DNA of 64,000 bases from Rhabditophanes sp. KR3021 (GCA_963281155.1 CAUJLY010000006.1:310001-374000); one strand, 5' to 3'. Shown: positions 36,637-48,099, counted from the first letter of the stretch. Translations and numbers: made by a program. Notes: a model not told the origin generated them from the sequence alone.

Positions 36637-37626
36637 TTATTTCTTACTCTTATTTTTTGAAGACAATATTAAAAAGAGTATTGAATTAAGTAATGGTGAG
36701 AAAGACATTAAAACAATGCAAATTGTTCCTCCATTTACAAACGTTTGCCCGATTAGAATTGAAGTTATGTAAATCAAAGCCTATAAAATGTTATAAACTA
36801 ATTCAATGCTTTTAAAATTACCGGAATTCCAGAAACAATTATAGGAAGGTAAGAGCTAAACAACAAAAACCGTTGAAATTCTTTATTCATAGATCTACTC
36901 TTTTCCGACATCGTTGATTGAAACTTATTCATATATCTCACATATTTAATATACGTAATTATAATGATAACGTAGCAGGTAAACATAAATCCATGAAATA
37001 ACATAAGAGTCGTCATAAACCATGCATTCTAAAGTAATTTATATTTTAAAATATTTACCAATATTTACCAAAGGGATTCCAACGCTTGTACTAATTTCAG
37101 TGTTAAAGATATCTTCAATATGATTTAGCTTATTATAGTGATAAATAGTTTTTGGATCTATGCTAGGATCAATTTGAATGAATAAAATCAATGCCAAAAT
37201 AAATGGCATAAAGAAGGTTCCAAAGCAAAGTTTAAAAACAAATGTTTTGACATTTCCAATTTGACCGATTTTTCTAATGTAAATATATCTCAAAACTAAC
37301 ATACAAGTGACAGATCCAATATTACAATACATGACCACAAACAAAATAAAAATCAAGTATCTGTAGAGAGTAAATGAAATTGAAAAGAAGAATGAATATG
37401 TAAAATGAAAAATCATATGGGTACCAATTAAATAAATTTCAAGTTTTCCAAAACTTGAAAAGAAACCATAAATAAAGTCCATGGCAAATGTGATATAAAG
37501 CATATACACATATGCATTGTATTTGCCATTCTCTTTATATTCAGGAAGAAGAGATAAGCAAATGGCGTTTGGAATTACTGTAAATATGAAAGTTCCTACA
37601 CTTAGACCAATATAATAATAGGACAT
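36637..37626 (-). CDS. 7TM chemoreceptor-like GPCR, three exons
   Basis: Start MSYYYIGLSVGTFIFTVIPN. Exon 1 ends at 37069 (GIPL), a 40-bp intron follows, exon 2 begins NAWFMTTLMLFHGFMF at 37028. A further GTAATT...TTATAG intron (near 36790-36825) joins SGIP to ALIYITSILIGQTFVNG, and the gene ends SPLLNSILFLILSSKNKSKK (stop 36637). Seven hydrophobic spans and SPLLNSI in the last one fit nematode Str/Srh-like receptors. The best relatives in the window by layout are the genes at 45.6 and 59.1 kb. Intact in all three phases. Confidence 0.75.
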
Positions 37627-38476
37627 TTTTGTAAATGTGATTAATTGTATTTGATTAAATTAAGTCTTTCAAACCGTATATATACTTAATCAATGTATTC
37701 TAAGTACATTAGTTTTATTTTTTCCGCTGTGATGCATATCCTTTTTAATGAAAGGTAAAAATGGAGGGAAACGAGGCAAATGTGTTGAGTTGTTTTTAAA
37801 TTTATTTTATCTATATGTTTCCTTACAATGAAGGTAAGCAAGGATCTATCTCAAAAAACCGAAAACAGAATAATTTTTTATTGTGTAGGAGGTTTCCTCC
37901 GTAAAATATTTTTCATGTAAATAGATAGATTAAAAAACGTTTGATAAAAAGTATTTATTCAAAAAAGAAGACACATAATTGAAAAATAAATTAAAGCTTA
38001 CTCATCAACCCAGGCAGTTTCTTGTGCAAGCTACAAAATAATCAAATTAATAGAGATATTTATTGTAGAACAGTTGAAATTAATAGTTATAAACAAGGGC
38101 ATATTATTTATAAATCCCTATCAACCAATAATTACGGCATTTTTTGTTATACCATTTATTCATTTCACAAATTTATCCCAACTCTTACACAAAGTTACAT
38201 ATCAAGTGATTCATCAAAAATTAGTTAATATAAATGTCAAATTATTACACTAAATATCTATTCAAAGTCACGAATAAACGATTTTTTAGCAAAATATCAA
38301 AGATCTCAATCTAAATATTTATATCCAGTAACCTTTGTACTTATGTTGATAACTATAAAATATTTATTAACTCATCCTCGAAATAAGCAACTGCCATTGT
38401 TAAGCTAAATTTGGTATAATAAGAACCACTAGTCATTTACTTGCCATTTATTTTAAAACCTAGTATATATTATACA
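37627..38476. other. Intergenic
   Basis: A+T-rich. At 37998-38036 the minus strand shows an acceptor-like TTGTAG followed by LAQETAWVDE and a stop with an AATAAA-type signal downstream. It would make a plausible terminal exon, but I find no upstream exon. Confidence 0.25.
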
Positions 38477-38608
38477 ATGAAGCTTATTAATGTTATTTTT
38501 TCCATCATGACCTGCATTGCCGTATCAGTCTCATCTAGACCAGTGTCAAATTATGCCGACTCAGAACCAGCAAATTTACCAACTGATTCTTTTGATAATT
38601 TAAATTAG
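38477..38608 (+). CDS. Short secreted peptide, 43 residues
   Basis: ATG at 38477, TAG at 38606-38608. MKLINVIFSIMTCIAVSVSS is a convincing signal peptide, leaving a mature part of about 23 residues that is acidic and Pro/Ser/Asn-rich and has no Cys. A TATATATTATA stretch ends just before the ATG, so the 5' leader would be minimal, or transcription starts elsewhere and the leader is added by trans-splicing. No dibasic cleavage sites for neuropeptides. No paralogue seen in the window. Function unknown. Confidence 0.5.
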   Translation: MKLINVIFSIMTCIAVSVSSRPVSNYADSEPANLPTDSFDNLN

Positions 38609-39005
38609 TAGCTTGTTTTTATTAAAAAATAATTTTTATTTGTTGATGGAGGTAAAGCGGATCAAGAAGATATTTAAATAATTGTTATGAATACATTGGT
38701 CTAGTTTTTAAGTAACTAGCCGCGTTGCGTCTAGACAAATGTCCTTGCTGGGTATTTTAAATTTTTAAACATATTGCTCGTCTATCTATTTAAAGTTTAT
38801 TTGAAAAATATAAAATACAAAAAATGAATTGAAATCTTCGCAATTTCTTGGTGTATTGGATTGCTCACCCACATCCTTATCTTTTTCCAATTCAATTTTG
38901 TTGATTTCAATTATTTTCGTAACTCCATCATCAAACAGTACGCATGACTGATAGTGGAATAGTTTCTAAAAATAAAATAAATTGTATTTATTGTTTGCTT
39001 AAGAT

Positions 39006-39500
39006 TCAACGGACCTTTTCCATAATAGTCACATTGCTTTCACTATCAACTTCCATCAACTCCTGATCATCTTGGCTATCGTCAAGAGCACTATCGTGAT
39101 CCATACTTTCAAGAACCTCCCTGTTGAACTGATCATTATTTGCTAATGTTTTGATTAAATCATAGTGATTTAAATTAGCATTATGCAATAAAACCAATGA
39201 CCAAGTTTGACAATGTGCAGCGTGAAAGGGCAAGTTTATTGAGAACTGATAATTAGTTCTATCCGAAGGCAAAGGACTGAAAATACCAAATCTGATTTTG
39301 CACTTATTTCCAAGTAACGCAAGATCAAAGTTTGTTCCCCAGCTTCCTTCCTTTTTAATGTAGTCCTTGTGTTGATTTAGACGATCAACAAATGATATTT
39401 CATAATCTTCAATCAATTGTCTTTCCAACACTTTTCTATCAATAAGGATGCCTATTTGATTTGCAAACTGTACACCATTGAATGGCGTGTGGGCAGTAAT
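39006..39500 (-). pseudogene. OTU-like cysteine protease fragment (C-terminal part)
   Basis: The frame reads GSWGTNFDLALLGNKCKIRF, then WSLVLLHNANLNHYDLIKTL, then an acidic tail (DHDSALDDSQDDQELMEVDS). WGT...DL-ALL followed by a hydrophobic strand and NHYDLI is the spacing of the OTU fold around its catalytic His. The N-terminal half with the catalytic Cys (DG-x2-C) is not visible upstream; a preceding segment (FNGVQFANQIGILIDRK) is open but not diagnostic. OTU domains are common on mobile elements and in deubiquitinases. Likely a fragment. Confidence 0.4.
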
Positions 39501-39804
39501 CCATTTGTAAGGTTATATTTATACATTCACAAATACTTAGTATAAATATTTTGTTGCTTTTAAATGTTTTTTCATCTATTTGTCGTTTACTGATAAATTA
39601 ACGCTAGATATAAAGCGCACTTTGGCACTCTTTTTATGCTTGATTTAAAACATTAAAAGTTGGCAATAATAATTTCTTTCGCATACATAAATGGGAAAAA
39701 TATTTTATCATGTAAAAAAATTTGATCAGTATCTCCCTTTTACTCTATCAAATGAGGCTCGGAAAAAAGAGTCATATTATACTTTTTATGCTCTTTTTAA
39801 TGCG

Positions 39805-40250
39805 CTAAAGTTTGAGAAGATTTGACCTGTAAATTTCTATTATTTTATAAAAAATCATTATTTTAGCAGGCACATTTTTAATCACCTTTGTACTTGCCAA
39901 ACGAATGATCTTCAAGCTCCCAAAAAAAACGCCTTTTTTTGAACAGACCTTTCTAATGCTTATAAGATCAAAATGTTTGGACGGGTATATAAAAAATGCA
40001 GGTCGCGACACCGAACATTTTGATAAAATTGTTAAAAATCGACCGTGGTCCGTTAAATCAAAAAGTTCTTATATCCATTCTTCCCCATTTTCGATTCTCT
40101 TTCGAATAAGTATAAAATCGACTTTGTAGCTATAGTTCTAATTTTTGACCCCATCCGGTACACCCTCGTAAATTTGAAAAAATCAAAAGCAAAAAAATTT
40201 GATAGGACTATAAAAAAGTTAACATTTTATGCTTAGATTTATTTATAATA
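39805..40250. repeat. Dispersed repeat R1, copy 2
   Basis: Second plus-orientation copy, almost identical to 35960-36475 from the CACATTTTTAATCACCTT block onward. It starts with GACCTGTAAATTTCTATTATTTTA, a stretch shared with the inverted copy at 60.9 kb but not with copy 1. It ends in GTTAACATTTTATGCTTAGATTTATTTATAATA, shared with copy 3. Confidence 0.75.
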
Positions 40251-40389
40251 GAAAATCATTTTATTTCTGATACTGTACGCTTTACAACAAAATCATATTT
40301 TTTGATATTTTTAGATGACTTACTTATAATCGTTTAGGAAAGCATTTGTTCCTAAATTTAATTTCATAACATACCAGATTCGGAATACA

Positions 40390-40915
40390 CCTTTTTGAGA
40401 CTTCTTTTTTTTATCATTGCCTTGCAGGCGGCCTATCCCTAACCAAATGAGATTTTAACTTTCCACATAAGAGCGTTGATTACTCTAAACCTATTTTGAC
40501 ACTTATAAGCATAGTACAAAAAAAATATTTTTTGCCACTTGTGGTCTACCTTATTAGTCGTCCTACCAAGCGAACCCCTTAAGCTCTTGATTTCATAAGT
40601 ATGCCACTAGACTCAGTTTTCCTAGGGCTAAAAAGTGGTGCAACAGTTCTTTCATAACATCAGTTTAAGGCTCATTCCCGAAGCAAGTCTGAAAAAAGTC
40701 AAGGTCTTTGACCCTTTATACCTCTGCCCTCGGAGCAATATGTATTTTATAAAAATTCTATTAATGTAGTTTGAAAGCTACGGTTTTTTTATACCTAAAT
40801 CATTAGAAAAACTTCAATATCTCTTTCCTGTTGGGCAGAGGAGGCATTTGAAAACTTTGCAAAAAATTTGTTACAGACTAAGATACCAAGATACTAAGAT
40901 ACGGAATTTCAGATT
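40390..40915. repeat. Dispersed repeat R2, copy 1
   Basis: Aligns, with many differences, to 57130-57650, and its first part to about 28155-28260. Shared blocks are GCGGCCTATCCCTAA / GACGGTATATCCCTAT, AGAGCGTTGATTA / AGAGTTTTGATTAA, GTTTAAGGCTCATTCCC / GTTTAAGGCACATTCC, AAAGTCAAGGTCTTTGACCC / ACGTCAAGATTTTTTACCC and TACCTAAATCA. No coding content. An older family than R1. Confidence 0.55.
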
Positions 40916-41254
40916 TAACTATAAGGAAATATCTATCTAACGATTTTTGATAGATAAATTATGAGCACATACAGAGTTAATGACCACTAAAAGAATCATA
41001 ATAACAAATGTCATAAGCACATGCATAAAATCATCTCGTAGTTTCCTTTGTGTAGTACTAATTGGTGCTTCCTTTGTGTAATACTAATTGCCTCTTTTTG
41101 ATTAGTAGCAATAATTGGATTTTCATTTTTAACATTCTTGTTAACAGTAGGCTAAACAGTTTTTTGAATAACTTCTGATTTCTTTTCAGAGTCAACTTTG
41201 ATTTCTTCTTCAACACATTTAGGAATACAATCCTTTACTTTCTTTATCTCTTCT

Positions 41255-42125
41255 TCAACATATTAGAAATGCAATCCTTTGCTTTCTTATCTCTTCTTCT
41301 TTAGAAACGGGTGGTGCGAAATTAGCCGATTCATTTTTAACTACATTTTCTTGTTTGTTTAACTGATTTTTTAGTTCCTCAAATATTTCTGATAGTGCTT
41401 CATTATCACAATAATCAAGAGAATCTTTCTTCGTCAATTCATTAGCATATTTTAAACTTTTCTTCCTTAATTTCATTTCATTTTCAATTTTGTTATACTT
41501 TCTCTTATTCATTAAATATCCTTTTTTGACATCCATAGCAGTTGCAGCTAAATGGCAAATTTGTTTTTTGTTTCCTTCTTATATTTCAAAAATTCATTAC
41601 AGAAATTACTTGTTTATATGAATAGTAATATAATTTGATTTTTCAAGAATACCAAAAAAACTACCAATAATAATATCAAAAGTATTTTTGGTACGATCAT
41701 CAACTATTTTAATATCAAATATTTCTTGATAAAGAGATGGTTCTTTTGAAAACTGATGAAATTTTTGTATGAGTTTTTCTTTCAAGTCGTCAAACTCCTC
41801 ATCACTTAAATCTCTTTCACAACCACTATATTTTTTTCAAATGAACTTGATTTAAATTGCATTTAAAACTTCTATGACAACTTTTACTACCTGTTAATTC
41901 AAATTCAAGACTCTATAAAATATCATTATTATTTTAATAAAAAACTTATACTTCCAGAAATACTCTTATTTTGCTTAAAAGTAATGTCAAATTGATAATG
42001 TTGACTAAAATTATAATTTCAAATGTAATCGACAATATATTTAAAACTTAAACAAATTCTGTATCATTTGTTTTAATAACAGTATTAGAAGGAATAAAAG
42101 GAATAGTAATAGAAGTCCAAACCAT
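41255..42125 (-). pseudogene. Remnant of an unidentified multi-exon gene
   Basis: Starts MVWTSITIPFIPSNTVIK (42125). Coding-like segments follow (QHYQFDITFKQNKSIS, then FELTGSKSCHRSFKC, GCERDLSDEEFDDLKEKLIQ, YQEIFDIKIVDDRTKNTFDI, and a Lys/Glu/Asn-rich part from CHLAATAMDVKKGYLMN). GT...AG-like gaps separate some segments, but frames do not join consistently, with a TAG and a TAA between them. No domain recognised. A run of Lys/Glu repeats (SFLKERK-like on the minus strand) continues to about 41150. Confidence 0.35.
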
Positions 42126-42522
42126 AATTGAATTAAATAAACTTAACGCACAATAACTGACTTAACTAGATGGTGATTGAATGAACAAAAAGATTTCTTT
42201 TTATAGTAAAATTAAAAGGATTTATCTTTTGCGTTTTGTTTAGAAAGATTGACATGCCTTTTTTTATATTAATAGATGCATCTATTTAGCGGGAAAAAAT
42301 AAGCTTTCCCATACAACAGGCAACTGTTTTACACATAATCTATCAAACGCATTAGCCTTTTGTTTTGAAGCATAATTAAAATGTATTAACTTATTGCTTT
42401 AAAGCAAACATATGTATTCCATTTATTGGTTACAAGCTAATCCAATTGTTTTAATCTAACAATCTAAAGTGCTTAAAGCATGTGAAAATATATTTATTAA
42501 AAATAAAGTATCGTATGTATTG

Positions 42523-44019
42523 TCAATTTTGAACCTTATTAAATCCAGTCAAATAACCAGCAGCATTATAAGGTCCATTAACACTTTTACAAACAACATA
42601 AGAAACAGAAATTCCAGCATCATTTGCAAATGTATGTACACCATAACCGGTAATTGGTGTTGTAAATTGTTTAATATTGTTAGCAAACAATACGATATCT
42701 TTTGTAGTATAAGTTAAATTGGTTAGTGGAGTTTGGTCAATTTTGACATAGTTAAGATCAATTTTATCAGCTTTAATGTAAAATTCAAGGTAACAATTTT
42801 TTGCTAATGTGAAGAATTGAGTTGATCCTGAAATCCATTCGTTCGTTGCAGGTAAATAGTGAATGAAGTGTCCAAATGCTGTAATACCATCAGCTTGAAC
42901 AATTGATCCTTGTCTGTATGTTGACATTTGTCCTTCGTATGTCAAGAATCCAGATTGATGTTTGTTAATCAGTGAAATTGCTGTTGAGCCAAATGGACTA
43001 ACTTTTATGGCTCTTCCTGCCAAATCAGTAATATCATCATAAATTGTGATGCGGGAAATATCTTTGCATGAATCAACAACATTTGGTGGTGAAGTATAAA
43101 ATCTTGTGGCAAAGTCATCTGTAGTCATTCTTTCTTCGGGAAGTGATGTTGTAGTACCACACTTTTTAAGTTCAGATCCAATTGGCATAAATATAACATA
43201 GTCTTGTTTGCAAGATGCTCCACAATAATCACTAGGTAAATCACTAGCAGTTACAAATGGTGAAGATAAAGTTATCATAATAGGTGCAGAGGAAGTAATA
43301 GAAAAAGATGTGTTTGTAAATCTATTAAACATGGAAGTAAGATAATATTGTGGATTTCCAAGACTTGTGTCATATGTAAAGATTTGATCTCTTCCATATG
43401 CAATATCATCTTCATATGCAAGAACAGTTAAAGTAATATTTCCAGTTTTTGAAATTGGTAAAAATGAAAGTGAGCCAGATACTTCAGTATCAGCAGTTGG
43501 CATGGCAAGAACATATTTTGTAGCAGCAAAGTTTATTGACGGAATAAGGAAAAGATCACCAAATGAGTTGATTGGATCAGATATTCTACCAATTAATTTT
43601 ACACGATCAGTACATTTAGCAAAAATTCTAAAATCTACACTTGTTCTTACATAAATATTATATGCATCATAAATTGGATTTAAAACAACATCAGCAAATT
43701 CAAATGAAAACTGAAAATTTATTACATTGGTATTAATTAATTTAAATTAGTCTAAATTTACCTCATTAGTTTGTCCATATACAGGATCAACAAAACGAGT
43801 AATTGGTTTTCCAGTTGTATTTTTGATGTATGAAAAAGTGCAAGTAATTTGTGTTTTACGTAATGGAATAACAACAACTGAAGCAGTAGCAGCTGATGAA
43901 AATGAAGTTGCAGTGTAAGCACTGTATGAAAATACAAAATCAGTTCCATCTGAATCAATGGTATTTCCTAGATTGATACACAATCCAAAAATAAGTAAAG
44001 CAACAATTTTTGAGAACAT
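42523..44019 (-). CDS. IgGFc-binding-like secreted protein, intact copy
   Basis: Exon 1 (43762-44019) starts MFSKIVALLIFGLCINLGNT, a signal peptide. A 51-bp intron (43711-43761, GTAAAT...TTTCAG) joins NE to FSFEFADVVLNPIYDAYN in frame, and exon 2 runs to 42523. The roughly 480-residue secreted product has paired Cys (GASCKQDYVIFMP) and repeated beta-strand-like stretches such as PIMITLSSPFVTASDLPSDY. The central region with DLFLIPS followed by long beta-rich segments resembles the N-terminal domain of IgGFc-binding proteins, which nematodes use in several secreted proteins; that name is tentative. Two decayed relatives lie at 17.3 and 26.9 kb. No membrane anchor. Confidence 0.75.
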
Positions 44020-44545
44020 TATTAATGATTAATATCTATCTTTGACTTTCAGGTTCTTTTATACTAAAAATTAATATTGATTGAATCATTATTATCAGCT
44101 GTGTATTGATAAGAATATGTTAATTAATGTGATTGAATCGTTTTCACCTAATTCTTAGTCTATATTATTTGATTGTCATGAACTTATACATTAATCTGTC
44201 GCAATTAAGAGCAAAGTTTATTAACAAAATTGCTTTGCAATTTAGTGATAAGATAACAAAGATGTTATTTGGTAATAAACAGTGACGTTTTTCACGATAA
44301 ATATAATTGTATTTAATTTATGGTTACAATATGTGCTCCTTAACTGATAATAATATATTTTTTTGTAACTATACATTTATTTATCAATTTGTTATACATT
44401 ACTATAATTAATAATAGCTCGAATTCGAAACGTTTTTGTTCCTTGACACCACCCTGTAATGAAAAGGGCACCAACGATGTAGGAAGACGTTAAAGTTATA
44501 AAAGAAACTTTTATCAATTGATACACTTTTGTTGCTGAAATTAAA

Positions 44546-44647
44546 ATGACTATGAAGCTAGATTTATCAATTTTATTAAGTAAGTTTTTCCCTAATTTTT
44601 CACATATAATATTTTAATTAGTTCTAGCAAAGGAGATAAAATTTTAG
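44546..44647 (+). pseudogene. Orphan signal-peptide exon
   Basis: ATG at 44546 opens MTMKLDLSILL, then a GTAAGT...AATTAG intron joins to ILAKEIKF and a stop. A TATA-like ATAAAAG lies about 50 bp upstream (44497). It looks like the promoter and first exon of a small secreted-protein gene whose body was lost or replaced by the transposon relic that follows. Confidence 0.25.
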
Positions 44648-44649
44648 CT

Positions 44650-45200
44650 AACAACTTAGAAAATCTTATACTTTTTAAAAATTCAGATACATCTCAATTT
44701 ACAAGTGGCCTTTCAACATTAAATAAAGTTTGCTTTTGATTATCATTTAAACACACTACATGAATAGACATTGATAATCTTTGTTCAGTAATTCTATTCA
44801 TCAATGCTGTCTTTAGCTTAAGCATTGCCACATTTCCATCCCAATTGTTACGTTATCTTTTTGAGCCACTAACATTAAATGATTAACTACTTTCTGTAGG
44901 TCATGAAAGTATTATAATGCTACCATCCATTCCGCTGTTTTCTCATTGCCATAATCAAGAATATTAAAAATCTCCTCACAATATTTTGAAATTTTTCCAG
45001 AAAGTAAATAGGAACTTGTCCAGCGAGTGATGTTATTACTGTTGAAGATTATTTCTATTTCACCCGTAGCCTCAAGTAGCTTGTTGTAATTTGTGAAAAT
45101 AGGGAAAAATGATTTTATCTTGTGAATCATCTGCTTATATGAATAATCTGTTAAATTCTCAAATTGTAAAGATGCACATTTTGCTGCATTCTTACAGCAT
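44650..45200 (-). mobile_element. hAT-type transposase relic
   Basis: The minus strand has an open segment IHKIKSFFPIFTNYNKLLEA then NITRWTSSYLLSGKISKYCE and EWMVAL. TRW-x-SSY-L is the typical hAT motif at this point of the transposase. Downstream, short frames in different phases (VVNHLMLVAQKDN-like) continue the match with several stops. No ends visible. Unrelated in detail to the hAT fragments at 61-62 kb. Confidence 0.4.
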
Positions 45201-45622
45201 CAAAAAAGCAATAAAATTCATGGGAAAATTTTACACTAAATGCAGCACCGTGTCTTCAAATAAATTCAAATAATGCAACATTAATTTCAACTCAAAACAT
45301 GATTTTCATTGTTTTTACTTGAGGAGATCCTATTTCTGATAAATGCTTCAGTTTTAATTGGTCTTCTTAATTATTGATATTTATTTTAAATAAACATATT
45401 CATTCATAAACAGTATATTTTAGGAGCATAAAGTATGAATTATTAAATTGTACTCTACATATATCACATAAACTATTGTTTGTAATTTTCAAGAACAATA
45501 CCAATTTATTAGACTGAATAAAATTTGCATTAAATCATAACATAAATATTTTGTACAAACTTTATAATTAGTAAACATATTAAGATACGTAAGAAGAATA
45601 ATATTTTTAAATAATTCTACAA

Positions 45623-46588
45623 ATGGATCCTCAAATCTCCTATTACACATCTAATTTATGTGGATTATTTTCCGTAATTTTGAATATCATTTCAATTGGT
45701 ATAATAAAATCAAAAGCATTAAATGACATGAAACATATTGTACCGTTTATGATACTAGGCCGAGTCAGTGATTCATTATTTGCATTTACAGGTGGAATAT
45801 TAATTAATTATTATTATATAGCATCTTCCGAAACTTATGCCTTACAAGGATTAGTAAAGGATCTTTCAACCTTTTGGCATGTATTTTTTGATACTTTAAT
45901 GGGTGCATTTATGTACACGAGTATTGTTGTATTATGTTTGCAATTTTATAAAATGTTTAGAGTTATGTGCAAAAATCAAATTACTAAATTTAAAATTTAT
46001 TTTTTTAATTTGTTGATATTTGGAACTTTACTTATTTTTTTATTTTGTTTCATACAACAAATTTTAACTAAGTCATCATCTGATTGTATGTTGCTGTCAG
46101 AACAATATAGAAATATTTGCTATTCTTTAAAACCTATTGCAACATTTAGTATTCTTCTTTATGAAGAATCTCTTATTGGAATAGAAATTCTTCTAATATT
46201 AGATACTTCATATTATCTAACACTAATTGGTTTAATAATTTATTTTGCAGCAAAAATTTACATTCAAATTAAACGATTAAAGAAACAAGAAAATAAAACT
46301 TCCTATAAAAAATATATTAAAGCTGTTCGATTATTGTTTATTCAAGTAACAATACCAGTCATTTTCTCTGGAATTCCATTTTCACTTTATTCCTTATTGT
46401 ATGGCATGTTAGGTATGGATGGCATTGGGTCTTATATTTTGTTACCTCTTCAAATAATTTCAGTTATCAATATTTTTGACACTTCAATAACAGCAATTTT
46501 TTATATTTTAAAATTTACATTTTGGGGAAAGATAATAAATGTTAAAGTTAGTAGTCTTTTTTTAAAGAAAACATTTGTTATACCATAA
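45623..46588 (+). CDS. 7TM chemoreceptor-like GPCR, single exon
   Basis: An uninterrupted ORF of 321 codons starting MDPQISYYTSNLCGLFSVIL. Seven hydrophobic spans, basic loops after TM5 (YIQIKRLKKQENKTSYKKY) and SGIPFSLYSL in TM6. The pattern SGIP also occurs in the 36.6-37.6 kb gene, so both belong to one loose Str/Srh-like group. The lack of introns is unusual beside the other receptors here. An AATAAA-like signal is near 46612. Intact. Confidence 0.75.
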   Translation: MDPQISYYTSNLCGLFSVILNIISIGIIKSKALNDMKHIVPFMILGRVSDSLFAFTGGILINYYYIASSETYALQGLVKDLSTFWHVFFDTLMGAFMYTSIVVLCLQFYKMFRVMCKNQITKFKIYFFNLLIFGTLLIFLFCFIQQILTKSSSDCMLLSEQYRNICYSLKPIATFSILLYEESLIGIEILLILDTSYYLTLIGLIIYFAAKIYIQIKRLKKQENKTSYKKYIKAVRLLFIQVTIPVIFSGIPFSLYSLLYGMLGMDGIGSYILLPLQIISVINIFDTSITAIFYILKFTFWGKIINVKVSSLFLKKTFVIP

Positions 46589-46666
46589 TTGTTAATCAAC
46601 TTTATTATTACAAATAAAAGTTTAAATTTATTCTATGATTAAAAGTTAAAGAAACCTAGAAAAATT

Positions 46667-47071
46667 ATGATTTTAGTTAAAACTGGTGCTGCTACTGAAT
46701 CAACTATTCAAGGTTTACTTTCTCATTTGGAAAAAGGCGATATTATTATTGATGGAGGTAGTTCAGAGTACGTTCACTCAAACAGACGATTCAAGGAGTT
46801 GAAAGAAAAAGGAATTTTATTTGTTGGATCAGGAGTTAGTGGAGGAGAAGAAGGTGCCCGTTATGGACCTTCAATCATGCCTGGTGGAGCAGTAGAAGCA
46901 TGGCCTGAAATCAAAGAAATCTTCCAAGCCATTTCAGCTAAAGTTGATGGAGAAAGTTGTCGTGATTGGGTTGGTGAATCTGGACATTACGTAAAAATGG
47001 TACATAATGGAATTGAGTATGGAGATATGCAATTGATTGGTGAAGCTTATGATCTATTTTACTTTCTTTGA
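46667..47071 (+). pseudogene. 6-phosphogluconate dehydrogenase fragment
   Basis: Open from [18 protein letters not shown], through [40 protein letters not shown] and [20 protein letters not shown], to [20 protein letters not shown], then EAYDL and a change to unrelated sequence and a stop. This is an internal piece of the pentose-phosphate-pathway enzyme: the end of the NADP-binding domain plus the active-site Lys and HNGIEY region. It equals roughly residues 80-215 of the usual 480. The Rossmann N-terminus and the large helical domain are missing. Local codons resemble the host. The fragment has no stop inside, so it is either young or was captured within another element. Confidence 0.85.
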
Positions 47072-47372
47072 TCTCGTATCAAATTTATAGCAACAAAATA
47101 ATCATTTGCTTAAACGTAATAAATTGTTCACATAATACCATCTTTTTAATTTCTTCAAACATACGTAATTGTATATGTGTGTATCTAAATTTTTTCAGAG
47201 CGCAAATTATACACTTTTCATCACACACATACATCATTGTGCATTGTATTAAATGTGAATAAATTTACACACAAAGAGTATAGAAATATAAATATGTTTA
47301 TTAAGGCATAAGATCAAAAGGAAGAATAATTTAATTATATTAAATAAATTTGTTATTCTTTCTTTGTTTATT

Positions 47373-47464
47373 AGAGACCTTTTCAGATCTCATTCCAAAA
47401 TTTGCTTACAGAAATCTTATAGAATCCTGAACGCATACTAACCTCAAACTGGGTTTTTTAAACC
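47373..47464 (-). ncRNA. SL RNA gene 1 (spliced leader)
   Basis: 5' end at 47464. The leader is 22 nt (47443-47464), beginning GGTTTAAAAAACCC and ending AGTTTGAG, then the splice donor GTTAGT. The Sm site AATTTTGGAA is at 47393-47402. A 3' hairpin follows with stem GAGAU / GUCUC around CUGAAAAG (one G-U pair). Compared with C. elegans SL1 the leader keeps GGTTTAA at the start and GTTTGAG at the end and differs between. Two bases differ from the other copies in the body (TTAGCAAATT region). A PSE-like motif starts 47 bp upstream (47511). Donates its leader to pre-mRNAs in trans-splicing. Confidence 0.9.
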
Positions 47465-47611
47465 GCCTTAGTATGATTGTTCCTACCATTTATATAATCA
47501 AGTTTGATAATCGGAAGTAGGTTATGGTTTTACAACAAAATGTTCCTATACTCGTATCTTTTTATTTAAACTAATCAAACAAATAGTTATGTTATTTATT
47601 AACGTTTTATT

Positions 47612-47703
47612 AGAAACCTTTTCAAGTTTCATTCCAAAATTTGCTAACAGAATTCGTATAGAATCCTGAATGCATACTAACCTCAAACTGGGTTTTTTAA
47701 ACC
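47612..47703 (-). ncRNA. SL RNA gene 2
   Basis: Leader at 47682-47703, identical to gene 1, followed by GTTAGTATGCATTCAGG. Sm site intact. The 3' stem is GAAAC / GUUUC, a two-sided change from the GAGAC / GUCUC seen in gene 3, so the pairing is preserved. The PSE-like motif (TCCGAAGTGGG on the plus strand, read as its complement by this minus-strand gene) begins 47 bp upstream at 47750. 239 bp from gene 1. Confidence 0.9.
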
Positions 47704-47785
47704 GTCTTGGTTAGTTTGTGGTTATCTTTTATACGCATATATGTGAAAATCCGAAGTGGGTTGTAGTACATAATCTAACAAAAAA

Positions 47786-47904
47786 AGCTTACACCACTAC
47801 TGATTCCCAGGACATCTCCGATCCAAGGACTAGGGTAGCTCAAGGTTGATCCACTTCTCAGATCGAACGGAATGAGGTGCTTTCAACATGATATGAGCGT
47901 AAGT
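47786..47904 (-). rRNA. rrn5: 5S ribosomal RNA
   Basis: The 119-nt minus-strand transcript starts ACTTACGCTCATATCATG and contains the internal-promoter region GTTGAAAGCACCTCATTCCG, GATCTGAGAAG, and the near-universal block GGATCGGAGATGTCCTGGGA. It ends GGTGTAAGCT, which pairs with the start. A run of seven T follows on the minus strand (pol III terminator, 47780-47786). Length and motifs match nematode 5S rRNA, with several substitutions from C. elegans. It lies between SL RNA genes 2 and 3 on the same strand, so 5S and SL genes are linked as in other nematodes. Some departures in the middle (TGGATCAACCTTGAGCTACC) raise the possibility of a diverged copy. Confidence 0.8.
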
Positions 47905-48099
47905 GATAATACTTTAGAACAAATTATATTTATATTAAACAGTCATTTTTAAACACTAGTCTTTGTGGGTTACAAATGTTAATACAATTAATTTATTCTA
48001 CTATTGCATTAAAAAATGGATAGCATTACAATTTTTTCACATTAAATTGCAATATTGTTTAGATTTGACTAATGTATTTTAATCTTTTATTTGTTTATT

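Noticed and set aside
36099..40129. Nearly identical 74-codon ORFs in repeat R1 copies 1 and 2
   Set aside because: They exist only because the repeats are identical; the inverted copy 3 breaks them and no initiation context or domain is seen.
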